Positions 48,992 through 57,739 of a stretch of 64,000 nt of DNA are shown piece after piece (position 1 is the stretch's first letter; each line of letters opens with the position of its first letter). The stretch covers positions 112,205 to 176,204 of the forward strand of contig JAFUES010000007.1 of assembly GCA_017470325.1 (NCBI GenBank), in the 5' to 3' direction. The position numbers and the translations under genes are program-made. The notes beneath the pieces were generated by a model. That model saw only the letters and a program-made list of their open reading frames with translations. It ran no database searches and had not been told where the DNA came from. Source of the stretch: Oscillospiraceae bacterium (GTDB taxonomy: Bacteria; Bacillota_A; Clostridia; Oscillospirales; Oscillospiraceae).

Positions 48992-50719
48992 ATGGACGAA
49001 CAGAAAAGAAGAGACGACGAATTATTTGCCGCGCTGAACCGCTCCAAAAAGCAGCAGCGCCGCAAACGTTTGCTGACGGCATTGGCGATCACGGCGGTGA
49101 TCGTGATCATTTTGCTGATCGTGTTTGCCAATCTGCGCAAGCGCGTTGAGGCGAACATCGCCGCCAATGCGGACGAAGTGCTTCGCTACGAGGTCGAATA
49201 CGGCAGCGTCAGCACAACGGTCAGCGGCTCCGGCACCATCAGCGATGTGGATACCGAGGCGATCACCGTGCCCGAGGGTGTGGAGATCGACGAGGTCCTG
49301 GCCAAAACCAACACCCATGTGGTTCAGGGCGATATCCTGGCCACTGTGGATATTCCCTCCGTGCTGAGCACCATGGCGGATGTGCAGGATGCGATCGCCG
49401 AGCTGGACACCCAGCTCCAGGAAGCCAGCAATGCCGCCTCCAACGCCTCCCTTACCACGGGCACCTCCGGGCGCGTTAAGCGGATCTACGCGGAAAATGG
49501 CTCCGATGTAGCTGCCGTCATGTACGAGCATGGCGCCATCGCGCTCCTGTCTCTGGACGGCTATATGGCCGTTGATATCGACGTTCCTTCCCTCGCCGCA
49601 GGGGATACCGTAAAAGTGATCCGTGCCGACGGCAAGGAGCTCAATGGCCGGGTGGATACCCGCTCGGACCTGCAGGCGACGATCCTTGTCACCGACAACG
49701 GACCGGAGCTGGATGAGATCGTCACAATCTGCAGTGCCGAGGGCGAGGAACTGGGCAGTGGAGCGCTCTATATCCACAATGCATTGGCCGTCACTGGCTT
49801 CAACGGCACCGTCAGCCACGTGGCTGTCCGGGAGAATCAGTCCGTTTACGCGGGCGGTCTCATCTGCAGCTTGAAGGACACCTCCTACAGCGCCCGCTAT
49901 GACACCATTCTCAAGCAGCGGCGGGAAAAGGAGGACGATCTGCGGCAGCTGCTAGCGCTCCGGCAAAGCGGCGCTCTGCGCGCCCCCTTTGACGGGACAG
50001 TGCTGACCGTAGACTACGGCAACGACGAAAGCGCCGAGACTGACAGCTCTCAGTCCGGCAGTTCCATGGGGATGGGCCTCTGGGGCTTCTCCTCCGATTG
50101 GGCTTCCTTTTATGGGTCCTCCTCAGTCGGCACTACTTCTTCCACAACTGCAGACAGTGATACCGACGGCGTCACCATCGTCACCATGTCCCACGATGAA
50201 CAGATGAGCGTGGTCATCAGTGTGGATGAATCCGATATTCTGGCCCTGCAGAACGGCCAGACGGCGGAGGTCAGCATCGAGTCCATCGGCGACCAGAAGT
50301 ACGTGGGTACCGTGACCGAAGTGGATAAGACCGCCAACAGCTCCTCCGGCGTCACCTCCTATTCTGCCGAGATCAGCTTCGACAAAGGCCCCAACATGCT
50401 CAGCGGCATGACCGCGGAGGTGGTCATCCGTATTGAGGGCACAGAGGATGTGCTGATCGTGCCCACCGATGCGGTCCATCGCACCAGCGCCATCTCCTAT
50501 GTCTATACCGAGTACGACGCCAACACCGATACATACGGCGGCATGAAGACCATCGAGACGGGCATCTCCAACGACGACTTCACTGCGGTCACTTCCGGGC
50601 TGGAGCTTGGCGACGTGGTCTTCTATACCGAGCGGGAGACCGGTTTCTTCTTCGGCTTCCCCGGCGCGGGCGGCAGCTACAGCGGCGGTTACGGCGGTCC
50701 CGGCAATTACAGACGCTGA
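48992..50719 (+). CDS. Membrane-fusion (HlyD/MacA-like) subunit of an ABC system, adaptor 1
   Basis: 575 aa. One N-terminal helix (LLTALAITAVIVIILLIVFA, residues 29-48) and a biotinyl-lipoyl-like barrel around the start (SVSTTVSGSGTISDVDTEAI). A short helical stretch, a second barrel (VMSHDEQMSVVISVDESDIL), a MacA-type beta domain (LIVPTDAVHRTSAISYVYTE), and a Gly/Tyr/Phe-rich tail (last 25 residues) follow. In Gram-positives such subunits link a MacB-like permease to wall-side substrates. AGGAGG lies before the ATG. First of four co-directional genes. Confidence 0.9.
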   Translation: MDEQKRRDDELFAALNRSKKQQRRKRLLTALAITAVIVIILLIVFANLRKRVEANIAANADEVLRYEVEYGSVSTTVSGSGTISDVDTEAITVPEGVEIDEVLAKTNTHVVQGDILATVDIPSVLSTMADVQDAIAELDTQLQEASNAASNASLTTGTSGRVKRIYAENGSDVAAVMYEHGAIALLSLDGYMAVDIDVPSLAAGDTVKVIRADGKELNGRVDTRSDLQATILVTDNGPELDEIVTICSAEGEELGSGALYIHNALAVTGFNGTVSHVAVRENQSVYAGGLICSLKDTSYSARYDTILKQRREKEDDLRQLLALRQSGALRAPFDGTVLTVDYGNDESAETDSSQSGSSMGMGLWGFSSDWASFYGSSSVGTTSSTTADSDTDGVTIVTMSHDEQMSVVISVDESDILALQNGQTAEVSIESIGDQKYVGTVTEVDKTANSSSGVTSYSAEISFDKGPNMLSGMTAEVVIRIEGTEDVLIVPTDAVHRTSAISYVYTEYDANTDTYGGMKTIETGISNDDFTAVTSGLELGDVVFYTERETGFFFGFPGAGGSYSGGYGGPGNYRR

Positions 50720-50730
50720 GGGAGACTGCC

Positions 50731-51402
50731 ATGATCGAATTACGAGACGTTTCCAAAATCTATCAGATCGGCGATGAGCGTGTACGGGCGCTGGATCACG
50801 TAAACCTGCACGTGCATCCCCACGAATTTGTCAGCGTGATCGGGCCCTCCGGCAGCGGCAAATCCACGCTGATGAATATCATCGGCTGCCTGGACGTGGC
50901 GGACGCCGGTCAATATCTGCTGGACGGCATGCCCATCGAGGCCTATTCCGAAAATGACCTGGCCCAGGTCCGCAACAAAAAGATCGGCTTTGTGTTCCAG
51001 AGCTTCAACCTGATCCCCAAGCTCTCCGCAGAGGAAAATGTGGAGCTGCCTCTGATTTACCAGGGCGTCAAGCGTGGCGAGCGTCAGGCCCGGGTCAAGG
51101 AGGCGCTGGAGCGTGTGGGGCTGGAAAACCGCGCGAAGCACCTGCCCACGGAGCTCTCCGGCGGTCAGCAGCAGCGTGTAGCCATCGCACGTGCTCTGGT
51201 CACCCGGCCCTCCCTGATCCTGGCCGATGAACCCACCGGCAACTTGGACTCCCACACCAGCCAGGAGATCATGGACATGTTCAAGGAGATGCACGAGCAG
51301 GGCAACACCATCGTGCTGATCACCCACGACAACGACATCGCCAAGCAGGCCAAGCGCGTCATCCATATCCTGGACGGCAGATTGACGGAGGTGAATCTCT
51401 GA
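50731..51402 (+). CDS. MacB/LolD-type ABC ATPase
   Basis: 223 aa. Walker A GPSGSGKSTLMNIIG, Q-loop VFQSFNLIPKLSAEEN, signature LSGGQQQRVAIARAL, Walker B LILADEPTGNLD, H-loop VLITHDNDIAKQA. This class drives mechanotransmission permeases rather than classic channels. It overlaps the permease gene by one base. Confidence 0.95.
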   Translation: MIELRDVSKIYQIGDERVRALDHVNLHVHPHEFVSVIGPSGSGKSTLMNIIGCLDVADAGQYLLDGMPIEAYSENDLAQVRNKKIGFVFQSFNLIPKLSAEENVELPLIYQGVKRGERQARVKEALERVGLENRAKHLPTELSGGQQQRVAIARALVTRPSLILADEPTGNLDSHTSQEIMDMFKEMHEQGNTIVLITHDNDIAKQAKRVIHILDGRLTEVNL

Positions 51403-52592
51403 TGTTATCTCTGAAAATGGCGCTGCGCAGCATCGGCGCCAACAAGATGCGCGCTGTCTTGACCATGCTGGGCATCATCATCGGCGTCATGGCCCTGGTG
51501 GTCCTGGTCAGCCTGGTCACCAGTGCCACCAGCACTGTAACCGACAAAGTCTCCAGCCTGGGCAGCAGCCTGCTCACGGTCACCATCTCCGACGACAAGG
51601 GCGAGCCTGTCAAGTTGGAGGATCTGCGCAGCTGGGTGGATAAGGAGGACAGCGTCGCTGCCATTGCCCCCTATGCCACAGCCAGCGTCACAGGCAAATA
51701 CGCGCTGAACAACGGCAGCTTTACCGTATACGGTACCACACCCGACTATTATCAGATCAACGGCCTGCAGCTGCTCATGGGCCGCTTTCTGAAAAACACC
51801 GATATCGACAACAGCAGCCGTGTCTGCGTCATCGACAAGCAGACCGCGGAGGACCTGATCGGCTACGCCGACTGCGTAGGCGAAGTGATCTCCCTGGACG
51901 GGCAGAAATACACCGTGGTAGGCGTCATCGAGACTGAGGAGATGTCCATCACTTCTCTGTTTTTGGGCGGCACCATGACCGCATATATCCCTTATACCTC
52001 TCTGATCCGGCTGTCCACCAACACCGGTACCACCATCAACAGCTTTTATATCGGTGCGGCTGACGGCTATGTGGTGGCGGATGCGGAGCGGGACATGGAG
52101 AGGCTGCTGCTGGAGCGCTTTGATGAGGATGAGGACGCATTCAGTATCTCCTCTGTGAATCTGATCGAAGAGGCCATGAGCAGCATCTCCAACGTGCTGT
52201 CCATACTGCTGGGCGGCATCGCCGCCATCTCCCTGATCGTAGGCGGTATCGGCATCATGAACATCATGCTGGTCACCGTCACCGAGCGCACACGGGAGAT
52301 CGGCATTCGGAAAGCCATCGGCGCCAGCAGGCATACCATTCTGCGTCAGTTTCTGATCGAAGCGGTGGTGCTGTGCATGCTGGGCTGTGCTCTAGGGATC
52401 TTCATCTCCTGGGGCATCCTCCAGATCGGTTCTGCCATCGTGGCCGGCACCGCCATGACCTTCCGCCTGCAGGGTACCGTGGTCGTTCTTTCCGTTCTGT
52501 TTTGTTTTATCATCGGCGTGGTCTTCGGCCTGTACCCCGCCAACAAGGCGGCGAAGATGAAGCCCATCGACGCGCTGCACTATGGCGGCTGA
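51402..52592 (+). CDS. MacB-like FtsX-fold permease
   Basis: 396 aa. One N-terminal helix (AVLTMLGIIIGVMALVVLVSLV), a large extracytoplasmic MacB_PCD domain (about residues 45-260), then three C-terminal helices (ILLGGIAAISLIVGGIGIMN, FLIEAVVLCMLGCALGIFIS, VLFCFIIGVVFGLYP) with RTREIGIRKAIGAS between them. Forms the tetra-helical core that works with the ATPase and one or both adaptors to export peptides, antibiotics or siderophores. Confidence 0.95.
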   Translation: MLSLKMALRSIGANKMRAVLTMLGIIIGVMALVVLVSLVTSATSTVTDKVSSLGSSLLTVTISDDKGEPVKLEDLRSWVDKEDSVAAIAPYATASVTGKYALNNGSFTVYGTTPDYYQINGLQLLMGRFLKNTDIDNSSRVCVIDKQTAEDLIGYADCVGEVISLDGQKYTVVGVIETEEMSITSLFLGGTMTAYIPYTSLIRLSTNTGTTINSFYIGAADGYVVADAERDMERLLLERFDEDEDAFSISSVNLIEEAMSSISNVLSILLGGIAAISLIVGGIGIMNIMLVTVTERTREIGIRKAIGASRHTILRQFLIEAVVLCMLGCALGIFISWGILQIGSAIVAGTAMTFRLQGTVVVLSVLFCFIIGVVFGLYPANKAAKMKPIDALHYGG

Positions 52593-52605
52593 GGGGAGGA
52601 GAACC

Positions 52606-54552
52606 ATGAAATCAAAAAGGATCAAAAAATATCTCCCCTGGGTCATCCTCGCCCTGGTCGCTGTGTTTCTGGCGGTCCTACCCGCCATCGCCCGTTCCCG
52701 CGCGGAGGAGGCGAAGGTCAGCATCCTTTTCGCCAACGCCGAGACCGGGGAGTTGGTCAACACCCTGGCCGGCGGCGGCACGCTGACCGCTCAGGAGGCG
52801 GAGGATGTGCGTCTGCCCACCGATGTGGAAGTCACGCGTTTTCTCGTCTCCAACGGGGATCTGGTGCAGGAGGGCGACCCGCTTGCGGAGATCGACCGGG
52901 TCTCCGCCATGGCCGCTGCGATCCAGGTCCAGGAGACGTTGGACAGCCTTGCCCAGGATCTGACCACCGCCGCCCAGGAAGAACTGGCGCTGACCATCAC
53001 AGCCCCTACCGCAGGCCGCATCAAGGCGGTCTACGCCCAGCGGGGCGACGATGTGAAAACCGTCATGCTCCGAAGCGGCTCTCTGGCCGTGCTCTCCCTG
53101 GACGGCCTGATGGCGCTGGATCTGAACAATGACGCAGCCCTCACGGTGGGCCAGAGTGTGACGGTCCGGCTCTCAGACGGCTCTGAATATCCCGGTCGAG
53201 TGGACACGGTCCTGGTGGATAAGACCGTTGTCACCCTGACAGACGACGGTCCGGGTCTGGACGACACCGCTGTCGTCACCGACCTGGACGGACAGGTCTT
53301 GGGCAGCGGGCAGCTTTACGTCCACAATGCCTGGGATGTGATCGCCTCCAGCGGCGCGGTGGTCTCCGTGAACGCACAAGAGGGGGGCCGCGTGTATAAG
53401 GACTACGGTCTGTTCACGCTAAGTGACATGGAGCATTCCGCAGAATATCAGCAGCTTGCCGTGCAACACCGGGACTATGAGGAGCTGCTGACCGATCTGT
53501 TCCGCATGTACCAGGACGGCGTCATCAAAGCCCCCTGCACCGGCTATGTATCCGGGGTGGATAAGGAGATCGCCACCAATATGAGCGCCCAGGGCAGCTT
53601 TTCGATCCAATTGCTGGCCGAGGAAGCAGAGGAGCCCGCTTTTTCCTACGAGATCGTTTTGATCACCCGGGTGGATGAAAAGGGCAATCTCTGGGGCAGA
53701 ACCAGTCCCTGGCCCAATGACATCAACGACCCGACGCAGCTTAGCATCCTACTGGCCTCTGCCAACGCTTTTCTGCAGAACACGGAAGAAGTGCCGGTCA
53801 GCATCGAAGGTGCGGAAGGACTTGCGGGCCAGCCCCAGCCGGGCGATCTGTTCGTGATCTCCTCCAATGGCGAGGAGAGCCAGACCATCTATGTGGGAAA
53901 TGTGGGCACTGCGCTCTCTTCTCTTCCCACAGATTTCACACTGCCCGGTTCCTTCGCGATCCCCTCCTTTGACCTGTCCGGCTTCGATTTTTCCGGCTTC
54001 TCCTTCCCCGGTGCCTCAACAGAGGAGGAAGAAGAACTGTTCGATCTGGACGGCAGCACGCTCTGCTCCATCACCCCCAACGAGACCATGACCATCACCA
54101 TCTCGGTGGATGAGCTGGACATTCTCCAGTACAGCACCGGCATGGAGGCGGAGATCACAGTCGACGCACTTCCCGGCCAGACCTTCCGCGGTGTGGTCAC
54201 GGAGATCGGCGGTGTGGGCGCCAATTCCGGCGGCAGCAGCAAGTACGATGTAGAGTTGACTCTGGATCGCAGTCCGGACATGCTGGACGGGATGAACACC
54301 TCCGTGGTCGTCTACAAGGACTCCACCACCGGATTGTTGATCCCCACCGCAGCGCTGAATAACAGCGGCTCGCGCACCTACGTCTATACCGTCTACGATA
54401 CGAAGACCAAGCAGCTGGGCGCTCCGGTAGAAGTGGTCACCGGCGCTTCCGACGGAGACCTGGTGGAGATCATCTCGGGCCTCACGGAGGGTCAGCCGGT
54501 CTGGTATGCCTATTATGACAGCCTGTCCGCCGATCCCGTCCGCCCCTCCTGA
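52606..54552 (+). CDS. Membrane-fusion (HlyD/MacA-like) subunit, adaptor 2
   Basis: 648 aa from the ATG preceded by GGGGAGGAG. Same plan as adaptor 1: membrane helix (WVILALVAVFLAVLPAIARS), barrel with LVNTLAGGGTLTAQEAEDV, and matching blocks such as SGSLAVLSLDGLMALD, GSGQLYVHNAWDV and TMTITISVDELDILQYSTG. It differs by a 110-residue insertion near residues 355-475 (including LSGFDFSGFSFPGAST) and lacks the Gly-rich tail. Two non-identical adaptors for one ATPase-permease pair is uncommon. Confidence 0.88.
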   Translation: MKSKRIKKYLPWVILALVAVFLAVLPAIARSRAEEAKVSILFANAETGELVNTLAGGGTLTAQEAEDVRLPTDVEVTRFLVSNGDLVQEGDPLAEIDRVSAMAAAIQVQETLDSLAQDLTTAAQEELALTITAPTAGRIKAVYAQRGDDVKTVMLRSGSLAVLSLDGLMALDLNNDAALTVGQSVTVRLSDGSEYPGRVDTVLVDKTVVTLTDDGPGLDDTAVVTDLDGQVLGSGQLYVHNAWDVIASSGAVVSVNAQEGGRVYKDYGLFTLSDMEHSAEYQQLAVQHRDYEELLTDLFRMYQDGVIKAPCTGYVSGVDKEIATNMSAQGSFSIQLLAEEAEEPAFSYEIVLITRVDEKGNLWGRTSPWPNDINDPTQLSILLASANAFLQNTEEVPVSIEGAEGLAGQPQPGDLFVISSNGEESQTIYVGNVGTALSSLPTDFTLPGSFAIPSFDLSGFDFSGFSFPGASTEEEEELFDLDGSTLCSITPNETMTITISVDELDILQYSTGMEAEITVDALPGQTFRGVVTEIGGVGANSGGSSKYDVELTLDRSPDMLDGMNTSVVVYKDSTTGLLIPTAALNNSGSRTYVYTVYDTKTKQLGAPVEVVTGASDGDLVEIISGLTEGQPVWYAYYDSLSADPVRPS

Positions 54553-54580
54553 TTCAATTCCCATTTCAGGCAAAAGTTTT

Positions 54581-54622
54581 CCGGGCCTGTTCAAGCTATG
54601 AACAGGCCCGGAAATTTTCTTT
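54581..54622. terminator. Bidirectional terminator after adaptor 2
   Basis: CCGGGCCTGTTCA (54581-54593) and TGAACAGGCCCGG (54599-54611), flanked by AAAGTTTT and AAATTTTC. Confidence 0.88.
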
Positions 54623-55226
54623 ATGACACCAATGCTTCGGCTTCGCCGGTTTTATAGAACAGCACCGCCATTCGGTCACCATACTTGCACATGGCGCAGT
54701 TTTGGTACTCGGTATTGTCCAAATGGGATATGGGGATCAAACGGTTATACTCCTTGGGCCGATCATAGACGAACTCCGTATTGTTTTCTCCCGGCTCCAG
54801 TTCTTCCCGATAATAGGGGTCAAACACCATAACCTTTCCGTCCTTGATCCCGGTCAGGGTTATGTAGTGCCCCACGCATAAGAGACAGTGTACGACCGCA
54901 ACGCCGCCATCTTCCAAACACTGCCGGAGCTTTGACCCGGGACACAGCGTCACATCCTCACGGGCAAGGAATTCGCAGCGAATGGGAAAACCGGTCTCGC
55001 TGGCAAACAGGTTCATCCAGCCCGCTGTATACTGCATGGCCGCAGAAGAGGTCCCGCGCCGTCCGGTACGGCCCTGTCCATCAAACTCATCGTTGCAGGT
55101 TTCCACGATGCGCCGGGGGATATCCGGCGGTATGGTTTCGCAGTCGAAGAGATAACTGACAGCGTTCATCAAGGCCGTAGGTCCGCAGTCAAACTCTGTG
55201 ACCTGATATCGAAGGGGTATTTTCAT
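54621..55226 (-). CDS. C39-like cysteine peptidase, cytosolic
   Basis: 201 aa without signal peptide or helix. Papain-like triad in order: Cys in FDCGPTALMNAVSYL, His in LLCVGHYITLTG, Asp in VMVFDPYYRE. A region near residue 60 (GQGRTGRRGTSSAAMQY) is specific to this subgroup. Related domains trim leader peptides of bacteriocins, but here no ABC part is present. Its start overlaps the M20 peptidase gene by 4 bases, so the two peptidases are made together. Confidence 0.78.
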   Translation of the reverse strand: MKIPLRYQVTEFDCGPTALMNAVSYLFDCETIPPDIPRRIVETCNDEFDGQGRTGRRGTSSAAMQYTAGWMNLFASETGFPIRCEFLAREDVTLCPGSKLRQCLEDGGVAVVHCLLCVGHYITLTGIKDGKVMVFDPYYREELEPGENNTEFVYDRPKEYNRLIPISHLDNTEYQNCAMCKYGDRMAVLFYKTGEAEALVS

Positions 55227-56353
55227 GCTTCCTCCTCCCGCAGCATCAGCTGCAGCACGATCTGAGCGGCCGCTGCCATCTCATCGATGCTGGTATGCTC
55301 ATAGGTGGTATGGATATCCTGCATGGCATTGGCGATACACAGCCCGTCTATTCCCTTTCGGCGCAGAACATTGTTGTCACTGCCGCCGAAGCTGTCATGT
55401 GGCTGCGGTGGGATGTTCAAGTCCGAAAGGGTTTTCAAATACCGCTGCAGTGTCTTGCTGTCGGGCGGCACCCGATAAGCAGTCAGATGGATCTGGTATT
55501 GGCTTTCCAGCGTTGCACCGGAGCGCTCCACCCTCTCGCGGAAGCTCTCCTCCAGCGCTCGGTACGCGCTCAGCGCGTCCACATGCTCAGCACTTCGGAT
55601 CTCACCTCTCAGATGCACGAGATCCGGGACCACATTTGTCGCTGTCCCGCCCTGGATCGTTCCGATGTTCAGCGTGGTATGCTTGTCGATCCAGCCCTGC
55701 TGCGTCTCCGCAATGGCTGCTGCCGCCGCCGCGATGGCGTGCACGCCGACCTCCGGGGCAAAGCCCGCATGGGACGCTTTGCCGTGGATCGAAAACTGGA
55801 AAGACAGCAGTGTCGGCTCTGACAGTGAAACCCCGCCGATCGGCCCGCTCAGGTCCAGAACATAGGCTTCCCGCGCCCTGCTCTGACGTGAATCAAAGAC
55901 GCTGGCCCCTGCGGTATAGGCTTCCTCCCCTATGGTAAACAATACTTCTATATTCCGGTGCGGCATTTTCTCTTCCCGGATGACCTGCAGGGCTTCCAGG
56001 ATCTCTGCGATCCCTGCCTGATCATCCGCTCCCAATATCGTTTGACCATCGGAACAGATCACTCCGTCTTCCTCTACATGGGCTTTGCGTCCAAGACCCG
56101 GCTGTACCGTATCCATGTGGGCGCAGAACAAAACCGTGTCCGCCTCTGAAGCATCCGGACATACCAGTCGCGCAAACAGGTTCCCCGCACTACCCCCGGT
56201 CTTGCTCCCCGCGTCATCCTCCGACACCTCGAGTCCCAGTTCCGTCAGCTGTGAGGAAAGCCAGTCTGCCATTTGCCGCTCTGAAAAGCTCAGAGAGTCG
56301 ATCTCAGTCAGTCTGAGAAAGGATTCGGTCATGCGGCTCCTGTTGATATCCAT
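55223..56353 (-). CDS. M20 family peptidase, PepT-like
   Basis: About 376 aa, MDINRSRMTESFLRLTEIDS. Metal and catalytic residues: His in VLFCAHMDTVQPG, Asp in ILGADDQAGIAEI, Glu pair in LFTIGEEAYTAG, Asp in AYVLDLSGPIGG, final His in IHTTYEHTSIDEM. A dimerisation domain lies between residues 175 and 285. Substrates are likely di- or tripeptides or small amidated products. The start is taken after GGGTGGGAAT; ATG 56371 is an alternative. Confidence 0.9.
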   Translation of the reverse strand: MDINRSRMTESFLRLTEIDSLSFSERQMADWLSSQLTELGLEVSEDDAGSKTGGSAGNLFARLVCPDASEADTVLFCAHMDTVQPGLGRKAHVEEDGVICSDGQTILGADDQAGIAEILEALQVIREEKMPHRNIEVLFTIGEEAYTAGASVFDSRQSRAREAYVLDLSGPIGGVSLSEPTLLSFQFSIHGKASHAGFAPEVGVHAIAAAAAAIAETQQGWIDKHTTLNIGTIQGGTATNVVPDLVHLRGEIRSAEHVDALSAYRALEESFRERVERSGATLESQYQIHLTAYRVPPDSKTLQRYLKTLSDLNIPPQPHDSFGGSDNNVLRRKGIDGLCIANAMQDIHTTYEHTSIDEMAAAAQIVLQLMLREEEA

Positions 56354-56596
56354 ATTCCCACCCACTTTCATCCAGAAAAAAAGAAAACGGCCGTGAAGCT
56401 GCTCATATGCGCCTCCGGCCGATGCTCAAAATGACTGCTATAACCCCGGCCAGGTGTGGCAAAGCACGCGACAGCAGCACACCCGCAGCAGCGTGTGCGC
56501 CCACTTGCGATCCACATTTTCGAAAACAGCCACGTACATTTCCCTCTTCTTCGATAGGTATATATGTTTTATACTCTATATTCCCTGCTTTGTCAA
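56354..56596 (-). promoter_or_regulatory. Promoter and about 200-base leader of the peptidase pair
   Basis: TTGACA (56596-56591), 17-base spacer, TATAAA (56573-56568) on the minus strand. The leader to the ATG is about 208 bases. It holds stems such as GCACAC/GTGTGC and CGGCC/GGCCG and a small frame with a hydrophobic stretch (GVLLSRALPHLAGVIAVIL) without a convincing start. A leader peptide or regulatory RNA is possible. Confidence 0.55.
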
Positions 56597-56624
56597 TGGT
56601 TTTCCGTGAAATATATGATCGGAA

Positions 56625-56653
56625 TTGCATTTGATCCTGTTTTCCTTTATAAT
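56625..56653 (+). promoter_or_regulatory. Promoter of the Spx/ArsC-like gene
   Basis: TTGCAT (56625-56630), 17-base spacer, TATAAT (56648-56653). It is divergent from the peptidase promoter. Confidence 0.78.
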
Positions 56654-56686
56654 AGATTTGAACAAATGCAGGAGGGAATGCTCTCT

Positions 56687-57040
56687 ATGAATCTATTTAT
56701 CTGTTATGACCGCTGCAGCACCTGCAAAAAGGCTGAGGCCTGGCTTCAGGCCCAGGGGATTCCTTATAAAAAACGTCCCATCAAGGAAGAAAACCCGAGC
56801 GCGGAGGAACTGCGGGTCTGGCAGCAGAAAAGCGGGTTGCCCCTGCGGCGTTTCTTCAACACCAGCGGTTTGCTCTACAAGGAGCTGCAGCTGAAGGACC
56901 GCCTGCCAGGCATGGGCGAGGAGGAGATGCTCTCCCTGCTGGCCACTGACGGCATGCTGGTGAAACGGCCCCTGCTGATCGCGGACAATACCGTTTTGGT
57001 GGGCTTTCGCGAGGCCGAATGGCAGGCTGCGCTGCAATAA
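56687..57040 (+). CDS. Spx/MgsR/ArsC family protein
   Basis: 117 aa thioredoxin-fold protein with CSTCKKAEAWLQAQGIPYKK at the N-terminus (redox CxxC), then LPLRRFFNTSGLLYKELQL and DGMLVKRPLLIADNTVLVGF. The arsenate-reductase Arg region is only loosely kept, and the second half resembles Spx-like regulators that bind RNA polymerase alpha. Either a reductase or a thiol-stress regulator is possible. GGAGGG lies 10 bases before the ATG. Confidence 0.88.
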   Translation: MNLFICYDRCSTCKKAEAWLQAQGIPYKKRPIKEENPSAEELRVWQQKSGLPLRRFFNTSGLLYKELQLKDRLPGMGEEEMLSLLATDGMLVKRPLLIADNTVLVGFREAEWQAALQ

Positions 57041-57047
57041 GGCAAAG

Positions 57048-57084
57048 AAACAGGACCCTCTTTCTCCGGAAGAGAGTCCTGTTT
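57048..57084. terminator. Bidirectional terminator
   Basis: AAACAGGAC (57048-57056) with GTCCTGTTT (57076-57084) plus inner pairing CTCTTTC/GAAGAG. The genes converge here. Confidence 0.8.
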
Positions 57085-57096
57085 GCTGTATCCTGT

Positions 57097-57591
57097 TCAT
57101 GTGAAATGGATGACCCCAAAGGTTAGGGCAGTCATAATGGCCGCCGCGATGCATACGCCGGCAAAGATCACAGGTACCGCCCGCCGCAGGCGCATATCCA
57201 GCAGCGCCGCCACTAAAGCACCGGTCCAGGCGCCAGTCCCCGGCAGCGGGATGGCCACCAAAATCAGCAAGCCCCAGGAGCCGTACTTGATCACGGTCTC
57301 ACTCTTGCCGTCAGCGCGTTTTTCCAGCCGGGTGATCAGCCCGTCCAGTTTGGCCCAATGCCTGCGCAGCCAGGCAAAGATCCGCCGGATATATACGATG
57401 ATAAACGGTACCGGGACCATATTCCCCACAACGGCGGCGATCAGCGCCAGGGGATAATCCAGGCCCAGCGCGATGCCATAGGGCAGTCCGGCCCGAAGCT
57501 CCACCACCGGGACCATGGAGATAAAGAAGGTCGTTATGAACTTTCCCAGGGTCGTTCCCGTAAGCCACTCGATCATCATCGTACTCCGCAA
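57097..57591 (-). CDS. COG2426 small membrane protein (putative small multidrug export)
   Basis: 164 aa, four to five helices. VPVVELRAGLPYGIALGL, VVGNMVPVPFIIVYIRRI, WGLLILVAIPLPGTGAWTGAL and VPVIFAGVCIAAAIMTALTF match the COG2426 family, which is distantly related to DedA/SNARE-associated proteins (PLPGTG loop). Actual transport activity is unproven. A TTG or ATG near the N-terminus could be used; I kept the ATG at 57591. Confidence 0.85.
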   Translation of the reverse strand: MRSTMMIEWLTGTTLGKFITTFFISMVPVVELRAGLPYGIALGLDYPLALIAAVVGNMVPVPFIIVYIRRIFAWLRRHWAKLDGLITRLEKRADGKSETVIKYGSWGLLILVAIPLPGTGAWTGALVAALLDMRLRRAVPVIFAGVCIAAAIMTALTFGVIHFT

Positions 57592-57679
57592 TCGTACTTT
57601 TGCTTGATTGTATCATAGAACAGAACATTCCGCAATGGGCCAATTTCCCGGAATGCTTTCATTATTTTAAGTATTTCTC

Positions 57680-57708
57680 TTGACGCGCCCACGCCCACGG
57701 TATAGAAT
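57680..57708 (+). promoter_or_regulatory. Promoter of the SDR gene
   Basis: TTGACG (57680-57685), 17-base spacer, TAGAAT (57703-57708). Confidence 0.7.
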
Positions 57709-57739
57709 TGGATCAAACACAGAGAAACGAGGGATGCGT

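Noticed and set aside
56403..56630. 75-codon minus-strand frame in the peptidase leader
   Set aside because: It begins upstream of the predicted transcription start and lacks an internal start with a ribosome site; kept only as a possible leader peptide.
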